Source: an uncultured Lachnospiraceae bacterium (GTDB taxonomy: Bacteria > Bacillota > Clostridia > Lachnospirales > Lachnospiraceae). Taken from it: a DNA stretch of 64,000 nt. Location of the stretch: contig CATLGV010000004.1 of assembly GCA_949948735.1 (NCBI GenBank), forward strand, positions 124,001 through 188,000. The letters run 5' to 3'. The notes below the pieces were generated by a model, which saw only the letters and a program-made list of their open reading frames with translations, did not search any database and was not told the origin of the DNA. Both the position numbers and the translations under genes were made by a program. Below are positions 33,157 through 42,188 of the stretch, one piece after another. Every line of letters begins with the position of its first letter. Position 1 is the first letter of the stretch.

Positions 33157-34620
33157 ATGACAAAGATCAGGACGAGATATGCGCCGAGTCCGACAGGGAA
33201 AATGCATGTCGGGAACCTTCGATCCGCGCTGTATGAGTTTTTGATTGCAAAGCATGACGGCGGCAGCTTTATGCTGCGTATCGAGGATACGGACCAGGAG
33301 CGTTTTGTGGAGGGGGCAACAGAGATTATCTACCGCACCCTGGAGCAGGCGGGGCTGCGCCACGATGAGGGGCCGGACAAGGACGGGGGGTATGGCCCTT
33401 ATGTCCAGAGCGAGCGGACCAGGACCGGTATCTACATGAAATATGCGGAAGCGCTGATTGAAAAGGGCGAGGCATATTACTGCTTCTGTGATAAGGAGCG
33501 TCTTGCATCCCTCAGGACGGAGGTCGTGGAGGGGAAAGAAATCTCCATGTATGACAAGCACTGCCTGTCCCTCTCCAGGGAGGAGATTGAAGCAAATATC
33601 GCGGCAGGAAAGCCCTTTGTCATCCGGCAGAATATTCCCAACGAGGGGACGACGACGTTCCGGGATGAGCTGTACGGGGACATAACCGTGGAAAACGCGG
33701 AGCTGGACGATATGATTCTGATCAAGTCCGACGGTTTTCCTACCTACAATTTTGCGAATGTTGTGGACGACCATACCATGAACATTACGCATGTGGTGCG
33801 GGGCAATGAATATCTTTCGTCCTCGCCCAAGTACCAGCGGCTGTACGATGCCTTTGGCTGGCAGAGCCCGGTATATGTGCATCTGCCGCTGATTACCGAC
33901 GAGAACCACAAAAAGCTGGCCAAGAGAAGCGCCAACGGTTCTTATATCTTTGAGGAGATGGTAGAGCAGGGCTTCCTGCCGGAGGCGATTGTCAATTATA
34001 TCGCCCTGCTGGGCTGGAGTCCGGAGGACAACCGCGAGATTTTTACGCTGGAGGAGCTGATAAAGGATTTTGATTATCACAGAATCAGCAAGTCCCCTGC
34101 GGTGTTCGATTCGGTGAAGCTTCGCTGGATGAACGGCGAATACATCAAGGCGATGGATTTCGACCGGTTCTATGAGAAGGCGCTTCCGTATATCCGAGAA
34201 GCAATTCATAAGGAGCTTGACTTTAAGAAGATTGCGGAGATGGTAAAGACCCGCATTGAGGTATTTCCGGATATCCCCGGGCTTATCGGCTTCTTTGACG
34301 CGCTGCCGGCGTACGACACGGCGATGTACGCCCACAAGAAGATGAAGACGACGCAGGAAACTTCCCTGACGGTGTTGAAGGATGTGCTGCCGATGCTGGA
34401 GGCGCAGGAGGATTACAGCAATGACGCGCTGTACCGGCTTCTCTCGGCTTATGTGGCCCAAAAGGAGGTTAAGAACGGCTATGTGATGTGGCCGGTCCGG
34501 ACGGCGGTTTCCGGTCTCCAGATGACGCCCGCGGGCGCAACGGAGATTATGGAGGTGCTGGGAAAAGAGGAGACGCTCTCCAGAATAAGAAAGGGTATTG
34601 AATTATTAGAGAATGCTTAA
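33157..34620 (+). CDS. gltX: Glutamyl-tRNA synthetase
   Basis: Class I aminoacyl-tRNA synthetase of 487 aa that charges tRNA-Glu (and in many Firmicutes also tRNA-Gln). The HIGH-type signature is PSPTGKMHVGN and the KMSKS-type signature KKLAKRSANGS. FANVVDDHTMNITHVVRGNEYLSS and the C-terminal anticodon-binding helical domain are typical. The stop overlaps the start of the helicase gene by 8 bases. A long antisense open frame here is a shadow. Confidence 0.95.
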   Translation: MTKIRTRYAPSPTGKMHVGNLRSALYEFLIAKHDGGSFMLRIEDTDQERFVEGATEIIYRTLEQAGLRHDEGPDKDGGYGPYVQSERTRTGIYMKYAEALIEKGEAYYCFCDKERLASLRTEVVEGKEISMYDKHCLSLSREEIEANIAAGKPFVIRQNIPNEGTTTFRDELYGDITVENAELDDMILIKSDGFPTYNFANVVDDHTMNITHVVRGNEYLSSSPKYQRLYDAFGWQSPVYVHLPLITDENHKKLAKRSANGSYIFEEMVEQGFLPEAIVNYIALLGWSPEDNREIFTLEELIKDFDYHRISKSPAVFDSVKLRWMNGEYIKAMDFDRFYEKALPYIREAIHKELDFKKIAEMVKTRIEVFPDIPGLIGFFDALPAYDTAMYAHKKMKTTQETSLTVLKDVLPMLEAQEDYSNDALYRLLSAYVAQKEVKNGYVMWPVRTAVSGLQMTPAGATEIMEVLGKEETLSRIRKGIELLENA

Positions 34621-36463
34621 TCCAATAAATACAAACGAAGCGCAGGCAAGGGCGATTGCGCACGGAGAGGGGCCGATGCTGGTACTGGCAGGCCCCGGCT
34701 CCGGCAAGACCTTTGTGATCACGCAGAGAATAAAGCGCCTGATAGAGGCACATGGGGTAAGACCGGAGGACATTCTGGTCATTACCTTTACCAAAGCCGC
34801 AGCGGAGGAAATGCGGCATCGGTTTTTCAAGCTCACGGAGGAGAAGTCACATCCGGTTCATTTCGGGACATTTCACTCGATTTTCTTTCAGATTCTACGT
34901 CATACCTACAAATTCACCGCAGACAATATTATAAGAGAGCCCGATAAATACAGGCTGCTTACACAGATTTTTTCGGAGCTGCCCTCCGACATCGCTCAGC
35001 CGGAGCAGCCGTTTGAGGATACGGAGACGCTGCAGCGCATTTTGTGTGAAATCAGCGCGGTAAAAAACAGCGGGCTGGAGCCGGAAGCGCATGAAAGCGA
35101 AACGCTTCCGCAGCAGCTGTTTGCATATATTTTCCGGCAGTATAAGCAGCAGATGAACCGGCAGCGCCGCATTGACTTTGACGATATGCAGCTGCTTTGC
35201 CGCGATTTGCTGCGGGAACGCCCGGAGACGCTGCGGATGTGGCAGGAGCGGTTCCGGTATATCCTGATTGATGAGTTTCAGGATATATGTCCGCTGCAGT
35301 ATGAGGTGGTGCGGCTTCTGGCAGGTCCGCGGGAAAATCTTTTTATCGTGGGGGACGATGACCAGTCCATCTATGGCTTTCGCGGCGCCCGTCCCGAAAT
35401 TATGTTGAATTTTCAGAAAGATTACCCGAAAGCGCAGCAGGTGGTTCTAAATGTCAACTATCGGAGCAGACAGGGGATTACCGCGGCCGCGGGAAGGCTG
35501 ATCGCGCACAATAAGGTGCGGTTTGAAAAGGACGTGCGGGCGCACAATCCCGCGGCGGACGGCGTAAAGGTGTATGACTTCTCCTCCAAGCGCCAGCAGG
35601 GGGAGAATATTGCCGCGCTGATACGGCAGTACATGGAGCGGGAGGGGGCAAGGTATGAGGATATTGCGATACTTTACCGCACCAATACGCCGTCCGTTTA
35701 TACCGTTGATGCGCTGATACGGGCAGGAATTCCGTTTACAATGAAAGAAAAGCCGAAAAACATCTATGACAGCGCTGTGGCAATGGATGTTCTTGCCTAT
35801 CTGCGGTATGCACTGGACGGTGATAACGTTGAGGATTTTTACAGGCTGATGAATCGGCCTGTGCGCTATATCCGCAGAAGCACCGTACCTGTAAGGCCCT
35901 TTGAGGAGCGGGAGCTGCTGCGGAATAATGCAGGGAACGACAGCGTATTGCAGCGCATCTCACAGCTTTTTTCGCAGCTTCGTTTTATCCGCGGCCTCGC
36001 GCCTTATGCGGCGGTCAATTATATCCGCAGGGGTATGGGCTATGAGGCGTATCTGAAGGAACGGGGGAATGCGCAGGAGCTTGAACGGCTGAATGAGCTG
36101 CAGGAATGTGCGAAAGCATTTGACACAACGCGGGCCTGGCTGGAGCACATCGGCAATTATGACAAAATGCTGCAGGAGGCTTCGGCAGAGGAGCGGGGGA
36201 AAGCGGTATCGGAGGATGCAGTACGGATTGTGACAATGCACGCGTCGAAGGGACTGGAATGGCAGGTGGTGATACTGCCGGACGTAAACGAGAGCGTGGT
36301 GCCGCACAAAAGGGCGGCGACGGAGCGGGAGCTGGAGGAGGAGCGCAGAATGTTTTATGTGGCAATGACGCGCGCGCGGGATCAGCTGTTTATCTTTTAT
36401 ATACAGGAAGAGAAGGCAGGGAATTTCCTGCCTTCCAGATATATCGGTGAATTGTCGGTGTAA
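34613..36463 (+). CDS. UvrD/Rep/PcrA-type ATP-dependent DNA helicase
   Basis: SF1 helicase of 616 aa for DNA repair or replication restart. Motif I LAGPGSGKTFVI, II LIDEFQDI, III GDDDQSIYGFRGA, IV NVNYRS, V VTMHASKGLEWQVV and VI MFYVAMTRAR are all present. It is shorter than PcrA, with a small C-terminal part. The first codon lies inside gltX, suggesting translational coupling. It ends five bases before the convergent DUF2225 gene. Confidence 0.93.
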   Translation: MLNPINTNEAQARAIAHGEGPMLVLAGPGSGKTFVITQRIKRLIEAHGVRPEDILVITFTKAAAEEMRHRFFKLTEEKSHPVHFGTFHSIFFQILRHTYKFTADNIIREPDKYRLLTQIFSELPSDIAQPEQPFEDTETLQRILCEISAVKNSGLEPEAHESETLPQQLFAYIFRQYKQQMNRQRRIDFDDMQLLCRDLLRERPETLRMWQERFRYILIDEFQDICPLQYEVVRLLAGPRENLFIVGDDDQSIYGFRGARPEIMLNFQKDYPKAQQVVLNVNYRSRQGITAAAGRLIAHNKVRFEKDVRAHNPAADGVKVYDFSSKRQQGENIAALIRQYMEREGARYEDIAILYRTNTPSVYTVDALIRAGIPFTMKEKPKNIYDSAVAMDVLAYLRYALDGDNVEDFYRLMNRPVRYIRRSTVPVRPFEERELLRNNAGNDSVLQRISQLFSQLRFIRGLAPYAAVNYIRRGMGYEAYLKERGNAQELERLNELQECAKAFDTTRAWLEHIGNYDKMLQEASAEERGKAVSEDAVRIVTMHASKGLEWQVVILPDVNESVVPHKRAATERELEEERRMFYVAMTRARDQLFIFYIQEEKAGNFLPSRYIGELSV

Positions 36464-36468
36464 GAGGA

Positions 36469-37209
36469 TTATGAATCCGCGTGAAGCTTTGCGGATAACA
36501 AATCCTTCAGCTCCAGGCTCTTGTCCTTCAGACGCGGGCTGGTGCTTCTGTTTGTGACGACGCCGGACAACAGCTGCATTGCGGTCTGGTATTCGCCCTT
36601 TTCATACGCCAGATAGGACAGCAGATAGTCCAGCGTGGTCTCGTTCATGCCGGCAATCGGGAAGTTCTCATGCATACGTGCGTTTGAGAGATGGCCGTAC
36701 GCATTCATGGCGGCGTTTTTGGCCTCGGTAAGATAATTTGCGCGTTTTGTCTCGGCATTCGGATCGTTCTCGTCAAGCTCGTCGGCCAGATCCTGATACA
36801 GCCAGCTTATTTTCAGGCAGACATTTCCGATTTCACTGTCCTTTGCCTGCTTGGTGATGGTGCACAGCAGTACCATTTTCATACGGCTGATTGCCTGCTC
36901 CGTCGTGTAGACCTCACAGGGGGTTTCCTCGTGAGATTTGTAATTGGCCTGTATGCCCTCACGCAGGAGCTTGCGCTGTATCTGCGTTGTATTCGTGAAA
37001 TTCTTGGTGAGCGCTGCAAAGCCGCAGTTGGGGCAGCAGATGGCGTCGTACTTGGTCACGTTTACATTGCTGTGGACGGGGCGGAGATCCGCTTTGGTGT
37101 CGACAAATTTTGCGGAATTGGCTTTTACGGCTTTGGAAGTAATCTGCTTGTCACAGACAGGACAAGTGTATTTTCTATCCAATATCAGTGTTTTTTCGTT
37201 TTCGTACAT
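36469..37209 (-). CDS. DUF2225 family protein
   Basis: Protein of 246 aa with an N-terminal zinc-ribbon-like part (CPVCDKQIT... CCPNCGF) followed by a helical region with TPR-like pattern (DYLLSYLAYEKGEYQTAMQLLSGVV). The family is common in Firmicutes and has no established function. Cytoplasmic. AGGAGG lies before the ATG. It may share a transcript with the DUF1292 gene 22 bp upstream. Confidence 0.85.
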   Translation of the reverse strand: MYENEKTLILDRKYTCPVCDKQITSKAVKANSAKFVDTKADLRPVHSNVNVTKYDAICCPNCGFAALTKNFTNTTQIQRKLLREGIQANYKSHEETPCEVYTTEQAISRMKMVLLCTITKQAKDSEIGNVCLKISWLYQDLADELDENDPNAETKRANYLTEAKNAAMNAYGHLSNARMHENFPIAGMNETTLDYLLSYLAYEKGEYQTAMQLLSGVVTNRSTSPRLKDKSLELKDLLSAKLHADS

Positions 37210-37231
37210 AAAGGTTCCTCCTGGTTATGGG

Positions 37232-37564
37232 TTATTCGTTATCGGCTTCAACGATTTCGTCGAATTCCACGCTGTCAAGGTATTCGTCAAACGCGTCGGC
37301 AACGTTTTCGTATTCATCATCGTTGTCGATATAGGTAATCTCCGGCTCCGCATTGGGGTCTGACGCATCCTCGGCGTAACGGTAGAACCACACCTCGCCG
37401 TCCTCGTTCTGTCCGTTCTCATCCAGCGGAAGCAGTGCGATGTAATCCTGCTTATCTACAGTTAATATTGTGATAACTGCGCATTGAACGATTTGGCCGT
37501 CGTCGAGCTCCAGCTCGACGGTCATTTCCTCGTCGTCATGGTCGTTTGTCATATGATCTGCCAT
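37232..37564 (-). CDS. DUF1292 family protein (YrzB-like)
   Basis: Small very acidic protein of 110 aa. The conserved core is VELELDDGQIVQCAVITILTVDKQDYIALLPL, followed by a Glu/Asp-rich tail. DUF1292 proteins are widespread in Firmicutes with unknown role. AGGAGG precedes the ATG. It is likely the first gene of a two-gene minus-strand operon. Confidence 0.9.
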   Translation of the reverse strand: MADHMTNDHDDEEMTVELELDDGQIVQCAVITILTVDKQDYIALLPLDENGQNEDGEVWFYRYAEDASDPNAEPEITYIDNDDEYENVADAFDEYLDSVEFDEIVEADNE

Positions 37565-37685
37565 TTGTTTTATCCTCCATGCTAATATTCGTAAAATAAC
37601 CTTATTTATTATCTTAACTAAAATGTTGATTCAAAGCAAGCAGATTTTAAATAATCCCGTTATATTTTCAAAATCATCAAATAGC

Positions 37686-37715
37686 TTGACATGGTATACA
37701 TAAAACGGGTATCAT
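37686..37715 (+). promoter_or_regulatory. Promoter of the Sir2-like/GH13-like/DUF5662 operon
   Basis: Consensus -35 TTGACA (37686-37691) and -10 TATCAT (37710-37715), spacer 18. The first gene starts about 95 bases downstream. Confidence 0.6.
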
Positions 37716-37811
37716 GTTAATAGGGGAAAACTCAATATAATAAGGGAGAAAATAAATGCACAGCAAACGCAGTTTTTGAAGTATCGGGAGACCGGTATTT
37801 GAGGAATGTGA

Positions 37812-38555
37812 ATGAAACGGATTACGGACGAGAGAACCATAAACTACATGAAAAAGCGTATTGCGGAGGCGGGAAACATTGTCGCAATTTTAGGGATTGA
37901 GATGCTTGTCGAAGGCGGCGGGTATGATCTGGACGCAAATGACGAAACATATCGTGTAGAAGAGGAATACGGTTTTTGCCCGGAGGAAATGCTCACAACA
38001 AGCTTTTATAATGCTAAGGTAGAGAAATTCTTCAAATTCTACAAAAAAGAGATTGTTGGGATGCAGGTGCACAGTACGCCGGCTTATGACGCTTTGCTGA
38101 AGCTGCAGGCGCAGGGCAGGCTGTCCGCCGTGGTAAGCCAGAATTATCACGGGCTGCCGGACGGCATCGCGTTTCGGAACGTAATCGAATACAACGGCAG
38201 CATGCATAGCAACCACTGTCCGCGGTGCGGCAGAAGCTATGACCTTGCATATGTGAGAACATCCGGAGGCATTCCGCTGTGCGGGGACTGCAAGACGGCA
38301 ATACGTCCGGGAATACGCCTGATTGGGGAACGCGCGGATACGACGCTTATGACAAAGGCTGCGCTGGCATGCGAGAAGGCGGACGTACTGCTTATTTTGG
38401 GCAAAAATATGTATGAGGACCGTTTTGAGTGCAGCATCGGACTTGACAGAAAGCAGCTGAGAGTGCTTTTCTCCAAGGAGGCTGTTCTTTCCGACCAGAA
38501 AGTCGATTTTATTATCCGCGACGAGATACAGATGATTTTACCACTTATTGTTTAA
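37812..38555 (+). CDS. Sir2-like protein with altered active site
   Basis: Protein of 247 aa in the sirtuin family (NAD-dependent deacylases). The zinc-binding Cys pairs are present (CPRCGRSYD... CGDC), as are SQNYHGL and a late LLILGKNM nucleotide-site strand. However the N-terminal GAGxS loop reads LGIEM, and the catalytic His in the ELHGS motif is Asn128 (EYNGSMHSNHC). Deacylase activity is therefore doubtful; it may bind NAD or a metabolite without catalysis. It is 17 bp upstream of the GH13-like gene, in one operon. Confidence 0.75.
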   Translation: MKRITDERTINYMKKRIAEAGNIVAILGIEMLVEGGGYDLDANDETYRVEEEYGFCPEEMLTTSFYNAKVEKFFKFYKKEIVGMQVHSTPAYDALLKLQAQGRLSAVVSQNYHGLPDGIAFRNVIEYNGSMHSNHCPRCGRSYDLAYVRTSGGIPLCGDCKTAIRPGIRLIGERADTTLMTKAALACEKADVLLILGKNMYEDRFECSIGLDRKQLRVLFSKEAVLSDQKVDFIIRDEIQMILPLIV

Positions 38556-38572
38556 TAAAATTACGAGGTCAT

Positions 38573-40489
38573 ATGAAGAAACTTAAAATTAAAAATGGAC
38601 ATCCTTACCCGCTCGGCGCCACCGCGCGGGACGGCGGCATCAATTTTTCAATGGTAAACGGCTCAAACGAGGAATGCGGTCTTGTTCTTTATCGCAGGGG
38701 AGGCGGGCAGAAGGGAAGGATTCCTTTTGACGCCGGACATCGTATCGGAAATATTTCATGCGTTTTTATAGAGGATTTATCGCCTGCCGACTGCGAATAC
38801 AACTTCTATATTGGCGATGCCGTTTTTGTAGATCCTTACGCAAAGCGCATCATCGGGAATGAGAAGTGGAGAAGCGGGGAGTTAAAGCGTCTTACGCTCA
38901 GAGGGGGCTTATGCTGCGGTATGTTTGACTGGCAGGGAAGTATGCCGTTAAATATTCCGTACCATGAAAGTATTATTTATTGCCTGCATGTCAGGGGGTT
39001 TACAAAGCATACGTCGTCGGGCGTCAGGCATAAGGGAACCTTTGAGGGAATTATAGAGAAGATACCATATTTGAAAGAGCTGGGCATCAACGCCGTTGAG
39101 CTTATGCCCGCGTATGAATTTGAGGAGTGCGAGTGGGAAGCCGACAGGCCTCCTGCAGAGACACAGAGCATAGCGTATCAGGTGCAGCACATCGACGAGG
39201 AGCTGGAGCCGGAGAGAGCACGCGCCAAGCGCATCAATTACTGGGGGTTTCGGGACGCCTTCTATTTTGCGCCCAAGGCGTCGTACAGTGCGGAAGGGAA
39301 TCCCTGCGAGGAGTTTAAGCGCATGGTAAGGGCGCTTCACCAAAATGGCATCGAAGTGATTATGCAGTTTTATTTCCCGAATACGGTCAAGCCGGGATAT
39401 ATTTTGGAAATTCTCAAATACTGGGTATTGGAGTACCGCATCGACGGCATTCACGTAAAGGGGGAACGGGTGCCGGTGACGCTGCTTGCGACGGAGCCGC
39501 TGTTTGCGCGCACGAAGATACTGCACGAGGATTTTCAGCTGCATGACATTTATCCGGACGACGAGACGCCGGTATATAGGAATCTCGGGTATTACCGGGA
39601 TGAATTTATGAACGATACGCGCAGATACCTGAAGGGCGATATGGGCATGCTGCGCAATTTTCAGTATCATATGCGCAACCATAATCCAAGGTGCGGCGTG
39701 ATCAATTATATAACAAATTATTATGGCTTTACCCTGAATGATCTGGTTTCGTATGAGCGAAAGCATAATCAGCTCAACGGGGAGGACAATCAGGACGGGA
39801 CGAACCAGAATTACAGCTGGAACTGTGGAGCCGAGGGGCCGTCCCGCAAGCGCGCCATCCTGCAGCTGAGGCGCCGGCAGATGTGCAATGCGATGAGCTT
39901 TCTGTTTACGGCGCAGGGAACGCCGCTTTTGATGGCGGGGGATGAGTTTGGCAACAGCCAGAATGGGAATAATAACTGTTACTGCCAGGACAATGACATC
40001 GGCTGGGTAGACTGGCGCGGACTTAAGCGCAATGCCGCGCTGCATGCGTTCGTGCAGTCGCTTATTCAGTTTCGCAGGGCGCACGGCATTCTCCATCTGG
40101 AAAACAGCCTGTCGATGCTCGACCGGTATGGATACGGGTATCCTGATTTGTCGTACCACGGAGAAGAGGCGTGGAAGGTGCAGCCGCAGGAGTACAACCG
40201 GCATATCGCGATGATGTACTGCGGACAGAACGAGACAGGTACGGATGCCGATTATATTTATATCGCATATAATATGTACTGGGAGGAGCGCCGCTTTGCG
40301 CTGCCCTCGATAGCCGGTTATGAGTGGCAGCCTGTGCTGGATACAAAGGACAACCGGCTGACGGTGCAGTGCGAGAGGAGCACAAGCTATGTCGACATTC
40401 CGCCAAGATGCGTCGCGATACTGCGGGGGAAGCGGCTGGGGAACCCGCCCAAAAGAGCAAAAAAGACGCAAAAAGGGAACGCAAAGTGA
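38573..40489 (+). CDS. GH13 isoamylase/debranching-like protein, probably non-catalytic
   Basis: Protein of 638 aa with glycogen-debranching architecture: an N-terminal CBM48-like domain (about 1-110, HPYPLGATARDGGINFSM), then a GH13 barrel (INAVELMPAYEFEE; FTLNDLVSYERKHNQLNGED; TPLLMAGDEFGNSQNG) and a C-terminal sheet. At the nucleophile position the strand reads YRIDGIHVKGERV, without the Asp, and the region IV His-Asp is NYYG. It may be a glycogen-binding or regulatory pseudoenzyme. The stop overlaps the next gene by four bases (GTGA). Confidence 0.8.
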   Translation: MKKLKIKNGHPYPLGATARDGGINFSMVNGSNEECGLVLYRRGGGQKGRIPFDAGHRIGNISCVFIEDLSPADCEYNFYIGDAVFVDPYAKRIIGNEKWRSGELKRLTLRGGLCCGMFDWQGSMPLNIPYHESIIYCLHVRGFTKHTSSGVRHKGTFEGIIEKIPYLKELGINAVELMPAYEFEECEWEADRPPAETQSIAYQVQHIDEELEPERARAKRINYWGFRDAFYFAPKASYSAEGNPCEEFKRMVRALHQNGIEVIMQFYFPNTVKPGYILEILKYWVLEYRIDGIHVKGERVPVTLLATEPLFARTKILHEDFQLHDIYPDDETPVYRNLGYYRDEFMNDTRRYLKGDMGMLRNFQYHMRNHNPRCGVINYITNYYGFTLNDLVSYERKHNQLNGEDNQDGTNQNYSWNCGAEGPSRKRAILQLRRRQMCNAMSFLFTAQGTPLLMAGDEFGNSQNGNNNCYCQDNDIGWVDWRGLKRNAALHAFVQSLIQFRRAHGILHLENSLSMLDRYGYGYPDLSYHGEEAWKVQPQEYNRHIAMMYCGQNETGTDADYIYIAYNMYWEERRFALPSIAGYEWQPVLDTKDNRLTVQCERSTSYVDIPPRCVAILRGKRLGNPPKRAKKTQKGNAK

Positions 40490-41034
40490 ATATATGGAAG
40501 CATTTTAAGACAATTACCCACCATAAGCTGATGGTGATGAAGGGCTGCTTTTTTGTCGGACTGTACTGGCAGGGGCTGGTGCACGACCTGTCCAAATATA
40601 TGCCGGACGAATTTATTGTGGGTGCGAAATACTATCAGGGCACTCAGAGCCCGAACAATGCGGAGCGCAGGGAGAAGGGCTTTTCCTCCGCGTGGCTGCA
40701 TCACAAGGGCAGAAATAAGCATCATTATGAGTATTGGATGGATTACAGCGCACGGGACGGGCGGGGAATCGTGCCGGCCAGAATGCCGGACCGGTATGTA
40801 ATAGAGATGTTTATTGACCGCGTGGCCGCATCAAAAAATTATAATCGCCGATGCTACACCGATGATATGCCGTTAAAATATTATCTGTCGGGAGACGCGG
40901 GCCGCTATATGCATGCGGATACCAAAAGGAAGCTGGAATTTCTGCTGAATATGCTTGCGGATCAGGGGGAAGAGAAGACAATGCGGTACATCCGCGCCCA
41001 TTACCACAGAGGGCGGAAGCGCCATACAGAGTAA
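40486..41034 (+). CDS. DUF5662 family protein
   Basis: Protein of 182 aa from GTG 40486, which overlaps the GH13-like stop. His-rich conserved parts (GLVHDLSKYMPDEF; SAWLHHKGRNKHHYEYW) look like a metal-dependent HD-type fold. Family function unknown. Longer in-frame starts lie inside the GH13-like gene and are not supported. AAAAAGGGA serves as ribosome site. Confidence 0.78.
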   Translation: MNIWKHFKTITHHKLMVMKGCFFVGLYWQGLVHDLSKYMPDEFIVGAKYYQGTQSPNNAERREKGFSSAWLHHKGRNKHHYEYWMDYSARDGRGIVPARMPDRYVIEMFIDRVAASKNYNRRCYTDDMPLKYYLSGDAGRYMHADTKRKLEFLLNMLADQGEEKTMRYIRAHYHRGRKRHTE

Positions 41035-41098
41035 CACATTACGGCAGGCGTCATATATTAGGTATTAGAAATAAACATGAATATATGAGGTGCCAGAA

Positions 41099-41404
41099 AT
41101 GAATTGGTGGATTTTACTCCTGCTTTTGTGCTGCTGCGGCGGAAACAATTGTACAAATGCGAACAACAACTGTGACTGTGACAGAGATCGCGACAGAGAC
41201 AGGGATCGTGACTGCGACAGGGACAGAGACAGGGATCGCGACTGCGACTGCAGCCGTGACAATGACCCTTGTCCGAGACCGAGGCCGTTTGCACAGCCTG
41301 TTATGCAGAATAACGGCTGCGGCTGCGACGAGGAGCCGGCTGTACCGAGGAACTTCAACGGTTTTTCCGGCGTAGGAACTTGCGGATGTGAAGAAAAGAA
41401 TTAA
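41099..41404 (+). CDS. Small Cys-rich protein with Asp-Arg/Asp-Cys repeats
   Basis: Protein of 101 aa. It begins with a short hydrophobic stretch (MNWWILLLLLCCCGG), then about 35 residues of alternating Asp with Arg or Cys (CDCDRDRDRDRDRDCDRD...), then a Cys/Gly end (NNGCGCDEEP; VGTCGCEEKN). GAGGTG before ATG 41099 supports the start. No family is recognised. Such low-complexity, Cys-rich composition recalls spore-coat or exosporium proteins and metal-binding peptides, but this is only an analogy. The repeat is coded by near-identical GACAGAGA-type units prone to slippage. Confidence 0.6.
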   Translation: MNWWILLLLLCCCGGNNCTNANNNCDCDRDRDRDRDRDCDRDRDRDRDCDCSRDNDPCPRPRPFAQPVMQNNGCGCDEEPAVPRNFNGFSGVGTCGCEEKN

Positions 41405-41414
41405 TCAGTGACCT

Positions 41415-41454
41415 CCGAAAACACAAATCACAGGCCTGTGATTTGTGTTTTCGG
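41415..41454. repeat. 40-bp perfect palindrome
   Basis: Two 20-bp arms (CCGAAAACACAAATCACAGG and its exact complement) meet without a loop. It lies between the Cys-rich gene and the MetH-reactivation gene. As RNA it would be a very strong hairpin, without a T-run downstream of the stem. It may be a terminator, an RNase barrier or an extruding DNA site. Confidence 0.75.
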
Positions 41455-41474
41455 CCGGTAAACGGGGCAACAAA

Positions 41475-42188
41475 ATGGATATACAGACAAAAACGCAGGA
41501 AAATATGCAAAGCGAAATCACGGAGGCATTAAACCGCAGGGAGATATACCGCTATCTGGGCTATCGGGGAGCTGTACCGGACGAGACGGTCCGGCAGATG
41601 ACGGAGGAAGTGATTGCGGAGATGATGGCGGTGATCGCGCCCAGGCATATCTACCGGATATTTGACTGCCGCACAGAGGGCGGAAGGATTACGCTGCGCA
41701 GCGAGGATAAGGGAGCCGCGGTGCTCTCGGTCCGCAGTGAAAAGCTGGCCGTAAATCTGGAGCGGTGCGAAAAGGCAGCGCTGATGGCCGCGACAATTGG
41801 CGGCGGCGCGGACAAGCTTCTTGGCAGATATGAGGTGCTGAGCATGGCAAAGGCGTCTGCCGCACAGGCCTGCGGCGCGGCGTGCATCGAGGCCTATTGC
41901 AATGTCCTGCAGCGGCGCATGCAGCGGCAGGCCTCCGGGCAGGGCTTTTTCCTGCGGCCGCGCTTCAGCCCGGGGTACGGCGATTTGGCTTTGGAAACAC
42001 AGCGGGAGATTTTCGGTGTACTGGAGTGTACGAAGCGGATCGGGCTGACGCTGACGGACAGCCTTTTGATGTATCCGACCAAGAGCGTTACGGCCTTTAT
42101 CGGATGGACTACGAATGCGCAGACCTGTCATATCGGCAGCTGCAGCACATGTGATAATATAGGATGTGAATTCAGAGATGAACAGTGA
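41475..42188 (+). CDS. Methionine synthase reactivation-domain protein
   Basis: Stand-alone cobalamin-dependent MetH activation domain-like protein of 237 aa; it would bind S-adenosylmethionine and help reduce inactive cob(II)alamin. Readable parts include RYLGYRG at the N-terminus, LRPRFSPGYGDLALETQREIF (SAM-binding RxxPGY region) and LTDSLLMYPTKSVTAFIG. It overlaps the metH start by 11 bases, so the two are made together. This explains why the downstream MetH lacks the domain. Confidence 0.88.
   Translation: MDIQTKTQENMQSEITEALNRREIYRYLGYRGAVPDETVRQMTEEVIAEMMAVIAPRHIYRIFDCRTEGGRITLRSEDKGAAVLSVRSEKLAVNLERCEKAALMAATIGGGADKLLGRYEVLSMAKASAAQACGAACIEAYCNVLQRRMQRQASGQGFFLRPRFSPGYGDLALETQREIFGVLECTKRIGLTLTDSLLMYPTKSVTAFIGWTTNAQTCHIGSCSTCDNIGCEFRDEQ

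Noticed and set aside
33115-34461. Open frame of 448 codons on the minus strand, antisense to gltX
   Set aside because: It mirrors the codon structure of gltX, has no ribosome site, and its translation is basic and without family features.
38948-40471. Open frame of 507 codons antisense to the GH13-like gene
   Set aside because: Shadow of the real gene; no start signal and no recognisable domain.
41160-41256. Short tandem repeats that could suggest a CRISPR or satellite
   Set aside because: The units are 6-12 bases, in frame, and code Asp-Arg repeats; there are no spacers.
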